64,000 nt of DNA from Gigaspora rosea (GCA_003550325.1 QKWP01001078.1:27141-91140); one strand, 5' to 3'. Shown: positions 30,545 to 43,529, counted from the stretch's first letter. The notes: generated by a model not told the origin, from the sequence alone. Made by a program: numbers and translations.

Positions 30545-30780
30545 ATCAGTGATTTATCGTATATATATCATATAGTTTATATATATCGGTACCCGATATG
30601 TATATGTAATAAAAATAATTTTTAAATCTGCATATTTATAATTCTAAATCATCATTTACAATGCATATATTCTATATATTCAAAAAATTTATTCTTTAAG
30701 ATATAAAATTCATTAATTTTTACTACTTAAAGTTTTTTAATTTAATATATATCAGGTACCCAATATATATATGGGAATAA
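30545..30780. repeat. ATATCAGGTACCxGATAT motif region
   Basis: TATATCGGTACCCGATATG and ATATCAGGTACCCAATAT are self-complementary words that recur at 34495-34730. AT-rich, no gene. Confidence 0.45.
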
Positions 30781-31139
30781 AAAATAAATTTTTAGTTATT
30801 TCCATAGTAAGGAATAACCAGAATTTACTTTTATTTTTACCATATTGCTTATATGACATGCCCAAATAAAAAATATATCATTATAATTATATGTGTTTCA
30901 TATTTATATTCATATTGTACTTTACTACAGTACTAACTTTGGGCTTCGTTTTATTTTTTTTATTTATATCATTTTTATTGTCTTTATCTTTTTATTGCTT
31001 TGCTTTGTACTTCTACATTTAAACTTTTTTCAAACTCAATTTGCTCATATTGTGTATTTTTTTAGCTCATTTTAATGTGTCTAATTACTTTGGCTTTTAA
31101 AGTTCTTAGATAAAATATGAAAATTACAAAAAAGAAAAT

Positions 31140-31530
31140 GGTTAAATAAAAATTAAGAATTTAAAATTTTTTATTTTAATTGTTTTTTTATTTATTTATT
31201 TTATTTTATTTTATTTTAATCATTTTTTTATTTTAATTATTTTTTTATTTTAATCATTTTTTTTATTTTAATTATTTTTTTTATTTTAATCATTTTTTTT
31301 ATTTTAATTATTTTTTTTATTTTAATCATTTTTTTATTTTTATTTTTTTTATTTATTTTTATTTTTTATTTTTTTGTTTTTTTCTTTATTGTGTTTTTTT
31401 ATTTTTTTTATTATTATTTTTTTTATTTTAATTTTTTATTTTAATTTTTTATTTTTATTTTTTTTATTTTACGTTTAAAATTTTTTTATTTTAAAAATTT
31501 TTTTTATTTTAAATTTTTTTATTTTTTACA
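31140..31530. repeat. T-rich tandem repeat (TTTTATTTTAATCATTTTTT)n
   Basis: A degenerate array of TTTTATTTTAA(T/C)CA-type units of about 19-24 bp. Low complexity, no gene. Confidence 0.75.
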
Positions 31531-32039
31531 TTTGGCAATCCTGCCCCCTGTGTCTGTAGACTTTATTATATATAACTGCATGTATGTTTGACTGTATATA
31601 CATTTATTCTACTATAACAGAAGAGCTCACCCGATTTTATCCAGATGCGACTCGCCTAGCAAAAATTTTGCCTCAATTCGGATTCTTAACTTACTGAAAA
31701 TATGATCCTCCTATCACTGGCTGGTACATGCTAACCATATCAGAATTGCCTTCTTTTTAGACTTTCTTCTCCTACCTTTTCTAGTAGAAAGAACCTACTA
31801 CAAGAAAAACTATAACAAATGAGGAGAAATAATAAAAGGAAAATAAAGTGGAGAAGTACCAACTACTACCTAAACGAAAAACCAAGTTCGATAAAAAGTA
31901 AAAATGAAAAGAAAGAAGAAAAAAGCAAAAAGAAATAGCAAGATAAAAATTATATAATACTGTGCAAGAAAACGTCTCGCCAAAGTATTATATGTACATG
32001 ACAAGAAAAAGAAAAATCTAGAATTTTAGTTTCCACAGA
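31531..32039. other. less AT-rich stretch with possible remnant coding
   Basis: Composition resembles the protein remnant that follows, and short open stretches exist, but no frame is long enough to support a call. Confidence 0.3.
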
Positions 32040-32480
32040 TCTGCCTACTCCATTGTGCCACATCTCATTACACGTCCATTCCTGTTTATCCACCTCATAC
32101 CTTCTTTCTGATTAGGATAGGAACAACAATGCCGATCTTTTGGAGGGGGTATACCGAATTTCCCACTTTTTGTCCAAAATTCTAGAGAAAAGACTTCTAG
32201 CGAGAATATGATAGTAGGAATATGTTCTAATATGTTCTTGTATCCAAAAAACCTTAGGGAGAGTATTGAAAAACTCATTTTTTAGTTCACCGCCTAGCCA
32301 AGTTATAATACTTTCATCTACAAATGAAAACTTCCACCAGAATTTCTTGTACCAAGGGCACCCACTGCCTGTTATCTTGTACAACTGACACTTCTGGCTT
32401 GCGTGCCGAATATATAAAGGAGTCACCAAGAACAGAGAAGTAGGTTGACCTTTATAAAAACCAGTTTTAATAGCTGCTTC
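32040..32480 (-). pseudogene. unrecognised protein remnant, copy 2
   Basis: The minus strand encodes 'LYIRHASQKCQLYKITGSG' and 'PWYKKFWWKFSFVDES', then 'LDKKWEIRYTPSKRSA'. The region 32110-32260 aligns with 21290-21455 on plus. Homology switches frame, so it carries frameshifts. Aromatic-rich sequence with a Cys suggests a former folded domain, perhaps of a transposon protein, but I do not recognise it. Confidence 0.45.
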
Positions 32481-32999
32481 GTCTTTTACTAAACAAATTT
32501 TTTGTTTTTCGTTTGTTCAGAAATTTGTACAAGTGATCGTCAGAAAGAGTTGTTTAAATTTTTTTATTTAATTTAATTTTTTATTTTAATCAGTTATTAT
32601 TATTATTATTATTTTATTTTAAGGGTAGGGTAAACGTAGATCAATTTTAATAGTGATCACGTTGTAATCATATGAAATCAGGTGATCGACCAACCAGGAT
32701 TGTAAACAATATAAATTCAATTAATCAGAATTAATAATTTTTGTGCGACCTAAAGAAATTTGGGGTCACCTAAGATTTTTTACCAATATATGAAGGTAGA
32801 TTTTTTCAAATGATATAGGGTTTAAAATTTTACTATGACAAATAAGAAGCTTCAAATTATATGCCACGAAATTTTGGGAACATTGGCAATAATTCTAAAA
32901 AGTTTTATTAGAAGCATGTATTTGATTTCTATATAAAATTTTGCTGTATCACATAAATCATATGAAAATTGATCTACGTTCACCCTCCCTTAACCTTTT

Positions 33000-33480
33000 T
33001 TTTTATTAATGTTTTTTTAACTTTTTCTTGTGTTTATTTTTTTTTTATTTTAAGTATTCTTTTTTTAAACATTTTTTATTTTCTTTTTTTATTAATCTTT
33101 TTTCAGTTTTTTATAATTTTTTGCTTTATTTGTTTTTTATTAAATTTTTTTTTTGTTTTAATAATTTTTATTTTTTTAATTTTTTTTTATTTAAGTTTTT
33201 TTTGTATTTATTTTAAATTTAATTTATTTTTAATTTTTTTTAATTCTCTGATAGTAGCTTTTGCTGTTGGAATTTTATTTATTTAAATTTTTACATTTAA
33301 TTTTTTTAAATTATTATTTATGTCTAGATCTAGATTAGATCTTCATGTAATTTTTTTTATTTATTTATTTTTTTTCGATCTTTTTTTAGTTAATTTTATT
33401 ATTATTATTATTATAATTTAATTTTTTTTTATAATTTTTTTTTAGTTTTACGATAATCGATAGTGATACAAGATCAGTAT
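33000..33480. repeat. T-rich low-complexity tract
   Basis: Runs of T6-T9 separated by A, AA and GT. Apparent frames here are Phe/Leu/Ile runs and are not genes. Confidence 0.7.
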
Positions 33481-33559
33481 AATTTTTTTATTCTTCTTAT
33501 TTTGTATTTTGTACTAACTATAACTTATTTTTTTCAAATTTCTTCAAATAAAGCATCAT

Positions 33560-34230
33560 TGTTATAATGTTTCTCTCATCTTTAGCATGGTAACTTCTCT
33601 TGTCATTGGGTGATTCTTTGTATTTGTGTAGTGCTTCTTTTGTTATTGTTGTGGTATTTTTTAGTTGTTGTTTGTGGTGCTATTCTTGTTGATGCGATGT
33701 TTCTCTTGTCATTAGTGTATTGCTTCTTTTACTGTTAGAGTTGATTTCAGTAATTTTATATTATTGATATCATCATTTCAGTTGTTAGTGTTGTTAGCTT
33801 ATTTTTTGGCATTGAACTGACTTATCTTTGTTAGTTGTTTTTTTTGGTATTGGGGCTTTTTCTTTGTTGTGAAACTATACTATTAATAGGTCTCAGTTTC
33901 TTTTTTCTTATTTTTGTTGTTTTCAACCTTTGATTCTTTTAATAACTCTTCTTTTTTTGTAGGTTTTTGCTTCATTTCAGGTTTGTAAAATAGTATCAGA
34001 ATAGGTGTTTGGACTTAAAAATAGTACTATTAATAAGTCGCTCACTCTTCTTTTTATAGGTTCATGTTTTGTCTTAGGTTCATGAAATTGTAACGAAAAG
34101 GATATTGGACTTGAAAATAGTTTGCGAAATGGCACTTGTTTTTTATGTGGTCTTTTGATTTGATATACAGGTTGGAACTTAGTATCAATTGGAGTTTGGG
34201 TTAGGTTAGGATTAGTAGATATATAAGTAG
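33560..34230. repeat. degenerate tandem repeat with intron-like borders
   Basis: TCTCTTGTCATTxG and TTGCTTCTTTTxxTGTT recur at 33590-33740. 33959-34023 and 34057-34122 are ~98-bp-spaced copies beginning TTTTTxTAGGTT and ending TGGACTTxAAAATAG. The pattern of pyrimidine tract plus TAG or CAG resembles the satellite at 62.7-64 kb, although the sequence differs. Confidence 0.45.
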
Positions 34231-34489
34231 TATTTCTTAGTTTTTTTTTATGCTATAGTATAAAAAAGTGCTACCCAGAGGTGATAGTTGTTGTTATAAA
34301 AAATTTTTGTATTATTGTTAAGTAATAATTAGTTAATAAAATTGCTAACTGACTAGTACAGTAGTAAATTATAATTGCATAATAGCAGTAATGATTACTG
34401 CCAGTAATGGTTAGTAAAATGCTTTAATAAATTAAATTGTTAATAAAATATATGAATATTCAAAATTATTCTTTTCCAATATTACTATT

Positions 34490-34740
34490 TATATCAGGTA
34501 TCTGATATATTATATAGTATATATCAGGTACATAATGTATTACAGAATTTATATATATGATATGTACCCTATATGTAAATGATATATATACTATATGTGT
34601 ACTATATGTGTCTGATATGTGTCCAATATCCTACATAAACTTTACACATATTGGGTATATATATAAATATATTTTACACATTTTGGGTAAATATCATATA
34701 TATATATTACATATCAGGTTCTTGATATTATACCGATGTG
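34490..34740. repeat. ATATCAGGTA-rich AT tract, second site
   Basis: Repeated ATATCAGGTA, TGATATGTxCC and ACACATATTGGGTA words match the motif region at 30545-30780. Confidence 0.45.
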
Positions 34741-35159
34741 TATAATATTGAGCCGTGCATCTAATTTCATTTCATATAATATTATGGCTATCTCAGTATG
34801 CATGTTCATATAATAGTATTTACTAGCATAGCAAATGAATATATAGCAAGCTTTTGCTAATACTATTTTAGATACATTAACTATACACTCTATTAATGCA
34901 AGCATAACTATATTTCTGGTATTCTTATTCAATCTATTTGATTTACCTGATTTTTATTAAAAAAGAAAACAGAATAATGTACTATTTTAGAAAATATTAA
35001 TATTAAAATGTACTTATATGTATAATGTTTCTGGTATTAGTGTGACTGCGTCATGCAGTTACACCAATTAAAATAATAATTATAGTAATAGTCACTGTCT
35101 AGTTACTTTTATCTATCCTTGATTAAATTTATGTGAGCATATAAATAATCGGAATTGGT

Positions 35160-36480
35160 GAGTTGAGATAGGTCAGGTTGGGTTTTGGAATGGACCCAAC
35201 CTGAACCTGATAAAAAATTTTTATGATAGGTCGGGTACAGATCAGGTTTAAAGGCCCTACTTTGTCCTGTCTAAGATTCTGAAGTTTGATCTGGGTTTGA
35301 TTTGAGTTTGATCAAACCCCAAATCAAACCAAACTCAAACTATAAATTTTATAAAGTTTGATATCAAACCCAAATTCAAATAAAAAATAATCCAATTCAA
35401 ACCAAACCCAAATACTATACTAAGTTTGATTTGAGTTTGATTTGAAGTTGCAAACTAGTTTGAGTTTGAATGACATAAATATATTTTTATATTTTAAACA
35501 TGTTACTTAATTGATAATCTGCCTATTAACTAGAGAGTGTTATAGGCGAAATGTGGTATGCTTCCATTTAAAACTTTTTTGTTACTAAGTTAATAATACT
35601 TTTAACTAATTGAAATTTGTAGAGCTTGTTGAATTACATCTAATAGTAGTTAAATCATCCAAATCAGCCCAATGGATGGCGAGATATTATTGAAAAACGA
35701 TTGACTGATTATATAAAATCTTTGTGTAAACAATATTTGTTTACATAGAGATTTTATATAGCTAGTTAATCATTTTTGATGATATCTTGCCATCCATTGG
35801 GCTGATTTTGGATGATCTAACTACCATTAGATGCATCTCAATGAGCTCTACAGCTTTTAATTAGTCAACAAGTATCATTAATTTAGTAAAAAAAAAAGTT
35901 TTAAATTGAAGCACACCACATTTCGCCTATAGTGATTTTCATGCGATCTGTAATACATTACATTATGATTACTCTTCAGTTAACTGGTGGATTATCAATT
36001 AAAATATAAAAATATATTTTATATTATTCAAACTCAAACTAGTATGCAAACTTCAAACTCAATTTCAAACCAAACTCAAATTTAACTAAAAAGTTTGCTT
36101 CAAATCAAACTCAAATATTTTTTTAATCATAGTTTGGGTTTGGGTTTGATTTCAAATCAAATCAAACCCAAATCTGACCTAAAGTTTGATTTGATCCAGT
36201 TTTGTAAAAACCCTAGTTCTATCCCATCCCGCATTCTACACCAGACCTTGTATTCTGATTGGGTAATCAGAAGGTGGTAATGCATTGCCATAGCAATAAA
36301 TAATAACTCAAATGCTATTCTAAAAAAAAACCAAACTATATAAAGAATCTCGAGTTAGATCTGGTTGTGTTGGGTTGGGTTAATTCTTAATCTAAACCCA
36401 GACCAGAAACTTTTGGGTCAAAATTTTTTAACTTGAACCCGACCCATCATGAGTTGACCCAACCCAATTTAAAGCACTAA
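35160..36480. mobile_element. foldback structure with TTTGAGTTTGATTTGA arms
   Basis: The left arm (about 35280-35535) is built of TTTGAGTTTGATTTGA words and the right arm (about 35970-36200) of the inverse CAAACTCAAAT words. Inner arm sequence TTGATAATCxxCCxxTTAACT and ATATTTTTATATTTTAA also pairs. Outside lie GGTTGGGTT blocks (35160-35240 and 36350-36480) in mostly inverted orientation. The centre is occupied by a separate palindromic MITE (35543-35929). No coding capacity. Confidence 0.65.
35543..35929. mobile_element. 387-bp palindromic MITE, TA target site
   Basis: The ends TAGGCGAAATGTGGTATGC and GCACACCACATTTCGCCTA are inverted, and arms of ~190 bp pair throughout (for example CAGCCCAATGGATGGC and GCCATCCATTGGGCTG) around GTAAACAATATTTGTTTAC. 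TA lies directly outside both ends (35541-35542 and 35930-35931). It sits in the centre of the larger foldback. Confidence 0.8.
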
Positions 36481-36749
36481 TTATATAAAGTTATATGTAA
36501 AAATTTTATTTGAATATTTATTGCATATAAAAGTTACTTAATTATAATACATAAAATTTATAAATATATAACATTTATATAAGTTTTTTTTATAAAATTA
36601 TTTTTATATATAAATTTAATAGATTTTATATAAATTCTATATCAAATGATATATAAAAAGAACATATATAATTTTCATATTGTTATCTATATAATATTCA
36701 TGTAAAGTTGTAGATCTATGTAGATTTTACTTTAAAAAATGACTTAGTG

Positions 36750-36883
36750 ATGCTACAGAATTAAAATAAAGAAGTTTTTACTGAATTTGATTAGGTAGTT
36801 GTTGTGAAATCATTGCTAAAATTTTAAAAAATTTTCAAATTTAACAATAGGGTCAATTTTGTTTCATGGCTGTTTCCTTTTAG
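36750..36883. repeat. palindrome family half copy
   Basis: GAAGTTTTTACTGAATTTGA and GGCTGTTTCCTTTTAG match 16560-16660, placing the hAT insertion in a second copy of that repeat. Confidence 0.65.
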
Positions 36884-37419
36884 GGTTTGTGTAGTGATGT
36901 GCAACACGTGGGATTTAAAAACTCCCACGTGGGATTTTTAATATAAGATTGTCTGACCTGTGTTAGTATATCATCTGGCCCGCATTAAAAAATTAACCGG
37001 CATAAGTGGGCCAATTCCTAATTAGTATTTGATGTAAATAAAAGTATTATGCTTATTAACTTTTATTTTTTTCTGTTCTACATATATATGTATGTACAGA
37101 GATAATGCACGCAAAATGTACGTTGAAATAAATTTTTTAAATTGTCTTTATTAATAAAGTGGGAATCTATTAATTTCTTGCATAAAATAATACACCAGGA
37201 ATATCGTGTACCATATGGACAAGAATCTCCAATTTCAGTAATTATTTAATATGAGTAATAAGGTTAAATAAAATTCGAGCCAATTCTTTATGTGTTATTG
37301 GATGATTATTTAGTAAAAGTGACTATTTGATCAGAAATTATAAGCCCGATTATGAATTTCTTATGAGTCGTTTATGAATTTTTTTATGTATATAACCTTG
37401 TTTCTTATAAATTTTAGTA

Positions 37420-37898
37420 CCGTATTACCGCAAAATAATGATCATGGGCATTATTTTGAAAATCGCATCCCCTAAAAATAGCATATGTGGTTTCGGAATA
37501 ACGCCCATGCGCGTCCTGAAATAGCGCGCACCATATATAGAATACTATATAATCGAATGCATAACAAAAGTGTTCAACGAATGCTTCATATTCATCCTTT
37601 TTAAATTAGACCTTAGAGTGCTGCGTAAGCCAAAGAACAAAGAAAAATAAGGTCATAAATCTACAAGTGATACTTTAAAAATGCGCAGGTTTTTAAAAAT
37701 AAATTATTCGCTTTTACTATCGTTACATAGAAGTTCAACAATAGGTTAATTGTTCCTCTATATATATATATATATTAAGCTTTCACTGGTGCAGGATAAA
37801 AAATCGGGTTACCTCAAAATAGCACACATGCGTGCACTCAAAATAGCGCGCAGGTGATTAAAAACCGCGCAGGTGCGCGTTATTTTGCGGTAATACAG
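37420..37898. mobile_element. nested 479-bp TA-flanked element A
   Basis: The ends CCGTATTACCGCAAAATAA and TTATTTTGCGGTAATACAG are inverted and TA flanks both (37418-37419 and 37899-37900), the signature of Tc1/mariner-type insertion. The subterminal parts repeat GAAATAGCGCGCA and CAAAATAGCGCGCA. The other hAT copy lacks this insert. Confidence 0.88.
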
Positions 37899-37942
37899 TA
37901 CATTTATACCTTGCTATGCACACGATTACTTATAAATTGTTA

Positions 37943-38544
37943 TGGGCCATTGCAGAAAGATTTGTACCTCAAAAAATTTCATAATTTTGACACTAAAGAA
38001 AAATTTTTTTTCTTGATTAATTATTAAAAATTTTTAGTATCAAATAAAATAGGTTTTAATCTAACTTATTATAATATTTATATTGGTTTAACATTGTTTT
38101 ATTTTAATAATTAAGCATGTACAATTTACTGTATTTAAAAAAACCCCCAAATTTTTTTTTAAAAAAAAAAGATATTTTAAATAATTTCGCAACCATTATA
38201 CAGTTCTATCGCAAGTGCATTAATGTTCATATGATAAAGGTATGGTTAAAATTTGAGCAAAATTGGATTACTGGTTGTGAAGAAATTAAGCTTTAAAGTG
38301 AGGTAATTTGATTTTTTTTACTATATATGCGTATATATAAATTACTATAGTAAATTATATAGTAAAAAAAAAAATGTTACTATTAATAAATTTTTTTATT
38401 TTATCAATAAAATAATCAAAAAATTTATTTTTATCAATCCGGTAACCTAATAGGTATATTAAATTAAAAAAATTAAAAATTAATTTGTACAAAAAATATT
38501 TTAATCAGAGCTATTTGAGGTACAAATCTTTTTGCACTGGCCCA
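37943..38544. mobile_element. nested 602-bp TA-flanked element B
   Basis: The ends TGGGCCATTGCAGAAAGATT and AATCTTTTTGCACTGGCCCA are inverted and continue with TTGTACCTCAAA. TA flanks both (37941-37942 and 38545-38546). The hAT copy at 14 kb is uninterrupted at the equivalent point. No transposase frame. Confidence 0.88.
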
Positions 38545-38952
38545 TATACGCTTACATGATTTGATCGCTTTGTTACCATTATAATTTTTAAATACTATAT
38601 ATATTTGTATAATAATATTTTAAAAACAAATTGATAAAATTAAGACAAATCTGAATTGATAAATTTAATAATTATAAGATTTAAAAGTAGTCAAAATCTA
38701 TATAAAAATTTATTTGTAATAAATACAGTAAGATTTATAAGAAATGATTATTATGTTAATGAGAAATTGCATTCCTAGTGATGATTTATAATTATTAATT
38801 TATTAATTGTGAAAAATTCAGAAACACTACTTGATCCCACGAATCTCGCATCACGCGCGGGATTTTTAAAAAAATAGGAATTTGCCCATCACTAGGTTTG
38901 TGTATTGCCAGCAATAAGTATTCGCCTATGCTATTTTATTCCCATTTTATTA

Positions 38953-39875
38953 CAGCTGTTTTCAAAAAGGTGTGAACGACCAGGGATCACCATATCATGG
39001 GAAATTCATGATATTTCCCAAATTTCCCAATTTTTTTTTACTCTCACTTCTAACAGAGAAAGATTCTCACCAATTTCCCAATGAACTAGTTTTTATAGTT
39101 CAATAAATAATACTATTCTAAGTTAAAGGTAAATTTTAACAGGTGAAATAAGAAATTTTTAATAAATTCCTAAAAATGGTGGTCATCTTGAGTCTTGCAA
39201 CATTTATACATGTTATATGATTTTGCTTTATGCAGTAAATCAACTATTGATCAATTAAAAATTATAGTGCTTTAACGCATCTCTTAAAGTAAATCTTTTA
39301 AGATTTAGAGTTGCTGAATGATTTTTTTTTTTTTTGATTGTATTCAATCTTGATAGCCAATTATTGCATCGTGAACAAAGTGAAGAATCTTTTAGAGTTA
39401 CTTAATAATTATAATGCAATATTTTTTCTCGAGCAAAAGAATCTTGATCTTCTGTGAATTTTTGTGTTTGTAATAAACTCCACAGTATAAACACTTTCGA
39501 TAACTAAAGCAGGTCCCTCTTTCGTATATAAGTTTTGTATCTAGTGCATCCGCCATCAATATTAATACGAGTATAAAAACTAAATAATATACATTGCAAT
39601 AATTTGTTTATATAGCGATAATGATAACGATTAGAAAAGGGTGTCACGCACTAATCAGTACGAGGTGCTTAAATGCTACATGGTTAAAAAATATAAAAAT
39701 TACAACGGACGTCAATAATTATCTATCCTAAAATATGTGTTGATTAAGCATCTCGCACTGATAAGTGCGTGATGACCGTGATAAAAAAGTTAATTATTAA
39801 ATTTCTGATTTTCCGATTCCCCATATGGGTATATGTCATAAAAATCATCTGTTCACACCTTTTTGAAAACAGCTA
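38953..39875. mobile_element. 923-bp Tc1-like TIR element
   Basis: The ends AGCTGTTTTCAAAAAGGTGT and ACACCTTTTTGAAAACAGCT are identical inverted repeats of 24 bp (after the first base) and TA flanks both (38951-38952 and 39876-39877). The interior lacks a transposase and hosts a further small palindrome (39641-39777). Identical ends point to recent activity of a partner transposase. Confidence 0.88.
39641..39777. mobile_element. nested 137-bp palindrome in the Tc1-like element
   Basis: GTGTCACGCACTAATCAG with GAGGTGCTTAA is inverted as TTAAGCATCTC with CTGATAAGTGCGTGATGACC. It has a short unpaired centre. Confidence 0.7.
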
Positions 39876-39879
39876 TAAT

Positions 39880-42800
39880 TGGTTGGATTTACGTATCATT
39901 TTTGCAATGGAGGGTTCAAAATTAAGCCATATGATCTTATTTTGTTTTTCTGATTTATAATTCAATATAATAAAAAACATTAGTTAAAAAATCCTACTTA
40001 TTTTCGAAATGCACCATTAATTTAATAATTTTAAACCCCCAATGATTTGAATTTGGTAATAGCCTCCGGCCGTCAATTAATAAAACGGAGAATAATTCAT
40101 TTACGGCCTCGCTGAGGAAATGTGCATATGATTATAGTTGCTGCTGCTGTTATCATCATACAGCACAAATCCAAGTTTAAAGAATAAACATAAAATGGGC
40201 TAACTCCAAAAAGAAAAAAACCATATGTACGTACGTAAGAACTCTTCGTTTCATGTAAGATATTATTAAATTACCATATACGTACATAATGTCTAGTTAT
40301 TTGTTTACGGTTGCATGATCTCGGCAAAATTGAATTATATGATTATCTTAGCTATAAATTGCTTGTAAAATGATCATGAAGCACATAATATTTTGTATAT
40401 CACATAAATTTGACAATTACAACACTCCCATCAAAAATTTTCGCCCATATGATAATTACAAACACATAAATGGAAACTATAGTTAGCTATAGTTAATTAT
40501 TAAAGCTATACGGATAAAAATTATTATAGTTAACTATATAAACTATGTGGATTGTAGAGCAACTCGTGAACTATTTTCTAACATGCGGATTGCAGAATTC
40601 GAATTTGTATAACCTGTACCTAATCCGTGTTATCCGAATCATACCACTACATTATAGTCCTAAAAGGAGGATTTTTATTTTTTAGCAAAGATCACATATG
40701 TAAATATAATAACGACGGTATTAATAGATAAAAGGGATAAGCGATATAATATGTACTGTAGTATGAAGACATTTATTTAGAAATCAAAAAATAATATAAA
40801 ATAAAATTAATAAAAAAAAGTGCACAGATAAAAAAAATATTGAAAGTAATTAATGAACCCGAAATGAACCTGAAATATATAGAATAATACCAAGAGAAAA
40901 ATGTGACTGCAGGTTTTCAAGCTTATTTATTATTTATCAGATTTAATTCGTGAAAAATAATTGATATTATTGATAGTAATTACGTATGATATATGTTATT
41001 ATCAATTTTAAGAGAGCCTAATCTGGTAAATAATAAGTGGTAAAATCGAAAATTCGATGCCTCATTTTTAATAACAAATGCATATTATTTTTTTAATAAT
41101 AAAGTTAGCACTCATGAATAACTAGTTGTTAGGCACGTTCAAATGTCCGTTCCTTAATTTAATATTTTTCTTTTACCTATTTAATTTTAATTACCGGTAT
41201 ACATATATATATGTTATACAATAGGAATTGAAACCGCCTAAAAAAAATTTTAACAATTAATCATTTAATGTGCTTAACAGTTTAACCCTTGGCTTTAATA
41301 CCATTCTTCTTAAACTAGAGTATAAAGCAAATTTTGTGCAGCTAAATAATTTCAACTCTTCATGACAATCTGCTTATCTATGATATTTCCTAAATATATG
41401 TGTCAAATTTTTTTCATCTCCATATTTCGAAGGTAATTTGATATGTTATGAATCACATGCTGAAATGATTGTAAAAGTTATTAACGACGATATTGATAGA
41501 TAGATAATTGGATTAAAATAAAATGAATAAGAAAAGGTAAGATGTAATTTTCTTAATTAGTTTAATTAATGGTGAAGATTGAAATAATAAAATTAAAATT
41601 AAAATATATAAAAAGAATTAGAGTGCTACCAAAAGAAAACGAGTTTGTGGATTTTCAAGTTTATCCATAGAGAATCAGGGATACATTTATTCTTATTCAC
41701 ATCCTCAGTTGTCATCTATTTATGTTTTTTAAAAATCAACTTTTTCGTTCATTAGTATCTTTGATATTAGATTAACTGAGATATGGATAATATTAGTAAC
41801 ATGCGTTGGTGAGTGTATCACCAGTATAGTAAAGTTTGTAACAGTAACTCATGATAGAAACTATAATAATTCCAACGTAAACTAACTTAGCCCTAACCAC
41901 ATATTGTGATTATTAGAATAGCGAGTATCTGGTATGTTTTGCATGAAAACTTTTTACAGTAACTCATGATGAAATTATGATAATTCTACTACAAACGAAT
42001 CCAACCTTAACTACATAAAATCATAATTATTCCAACACGAACTAGCTCAACATTAATCATATACTATAGTCACTGGAATAATAATTAGGTTCTGTAACAG
42101 AATTTTTACAGCAATTCATGTAGAGATCAAGTTAGTTACGGCGTTCTTTGCTTTACAATTCATTGAAAACTCATAACTGTCTCAATTTTTCTCAACCTAT
42201 CATATCCACTGCTGAGTAGTTATTAGTAGTAGTGTTGTTTCTTGCTCACTCTACTATTATGATAACACCTTATTTGCTAATTTTTTCAGACATATATTAT
42301 TTCTTTTATTGAATTATTTTCAGTACATTTGGCTAGCTAGCATTCTTCTAGCCACATGATTGGTCATATCTATTCTTTTTAATCGAATTATTTGAAACAA
42401 TTTATTTACCTCTTTTTATCTTTTTTATTTGTGCTAATCTATTAAACTTTTGTTAATATTTTAATTTGATAGATTAATAAATAAGTATATGAAATTGTGC
42501 ATGTGTTATGATTATTTTTTTTTTTTGAAACTTATTTTCGAAATATGAACTTATCAAGTTGTAAGGGCGCAAGCAGCGGCCATTTATACTTATTTCTTAT
42601 ATCGATATCCGTGCTTTTTCGAATGTTTATTCGCACAGGCCTATATGAAAATCATGTGATTTTCAAATTCACATGGCTTTCATATAGACCCGTACGAATT
42701 TACTTTTTTAAAATTTATACTTTTTAACCCGTATTTTTTAAATTGTAATTAGCTGAGCAAAAAAATACTTAGTCAAATGCATTTTAAAATTGTAATTGGC

Positions 42801-43500
42801 TAAGCAAAGAGATCAATTACATATTTTATTGAAAATAAAATTGTACATTTAGGTTAATTATTGAAAGAAATTTCAAATTGAGATCAATAGGCTTGCTGAT
42901 ATTAGGAAATTGAATAATAACATTATTCGTAATTCGCTATAATACTTCACGGTCCTTGTTATTTGCAATTGGCACTAATACTTCATCCTTTCCTTCACAG
43001 TGTTTGATTGCTTAATTATGACAATTACTTTTTACCGGTATCATTTGTACCTTTTTACTTTCCTGGTTTTGAGGCTTTTGTGTGTTCTAAGAATGAAGTC
43101 GAACTTTTTTTGCAGGAATTTTAAAAGATGTTATAAACTTAGGAATCAAATTTGAAACCATGCGTTTTTTTGAGAAAGAAACATTATCTGAGTTGAAAAA
43201 AAATTATTAAATATAGTTAATTAAAGTTGCATTAGCGGATAGTTTAACAGTGTATTTCGAAGATCCTGATTTTAGTTTAATACAGTATTAGTGTTAGTAT
43301 ACTTAGGTTCAGTCCCTGAGTTTTTCGGTGACACTAATACAGAATAAAAGCTGTGCACCAACTCAACTTCACATGGACTTCCATATTTTTTAGTGAGCCA
43401 ACCAATAAAAGAGCTGATAAATGTATCAAGTTCAATTTTATTATCAAATTTATCTAATGTTTTTGCGCTATAGCCCTATGCGTTGACGATAGTCACGCTA
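39880..43500. other. 3.6-kb stretch without a supported gene
   Basis: AT-rich DNA. Small inverted repeats occur at 40918-41041 (CTTATTTATTATTTATCAGATT and its inverse) and 42622-42700 (TTCGCACAGGCCTATATG ... CATATAGACCCGTACGAA). Near 41790-42125, GTAACTCATGAT and AATTCCAACxxxAACTA words recur loosely, which suggests an old duplicated repeat. I found no transposase or gene motif. Confidence 0.4.
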
Positions 43501-43529
43501 GGGTTATTATCGCGAGGATAACCTGATTT

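Larger units (their letters stand above)
36892..38894 (+). mobile_element. hAT-type non-autonomous element with two nested insertions
   Basis: The ends TAGTGATGTGCAACACG and TTGCCCATCACTA are hAT-like inverted repeats, and the flanks GGTTTGTG (36884-36891) and GGTTTGTG (38895-38902) are a perfect 8-bp duplication. The unoccupied site GGTTTGTGTATTGCC is present at about 16666. The element is 2003 bp, of which 479 and 602 bp are later insertions, leaving a ~920-bp ancestor without a transposase. A second, inverted copy is at 13970-15126. Confidence 0.9.

Noticed and set aside
33028-33286. Phe/Leu/Ile-rich frames that look like membrane proteins
   Set aside because: They come from a T-rich low-complexity tract and begin and end at random.
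39769-39960. 63-residue frame at the right end of the Tc1-like element
   Set aside because: It crosses the terminal inverted repeat and shows no transposase motif.
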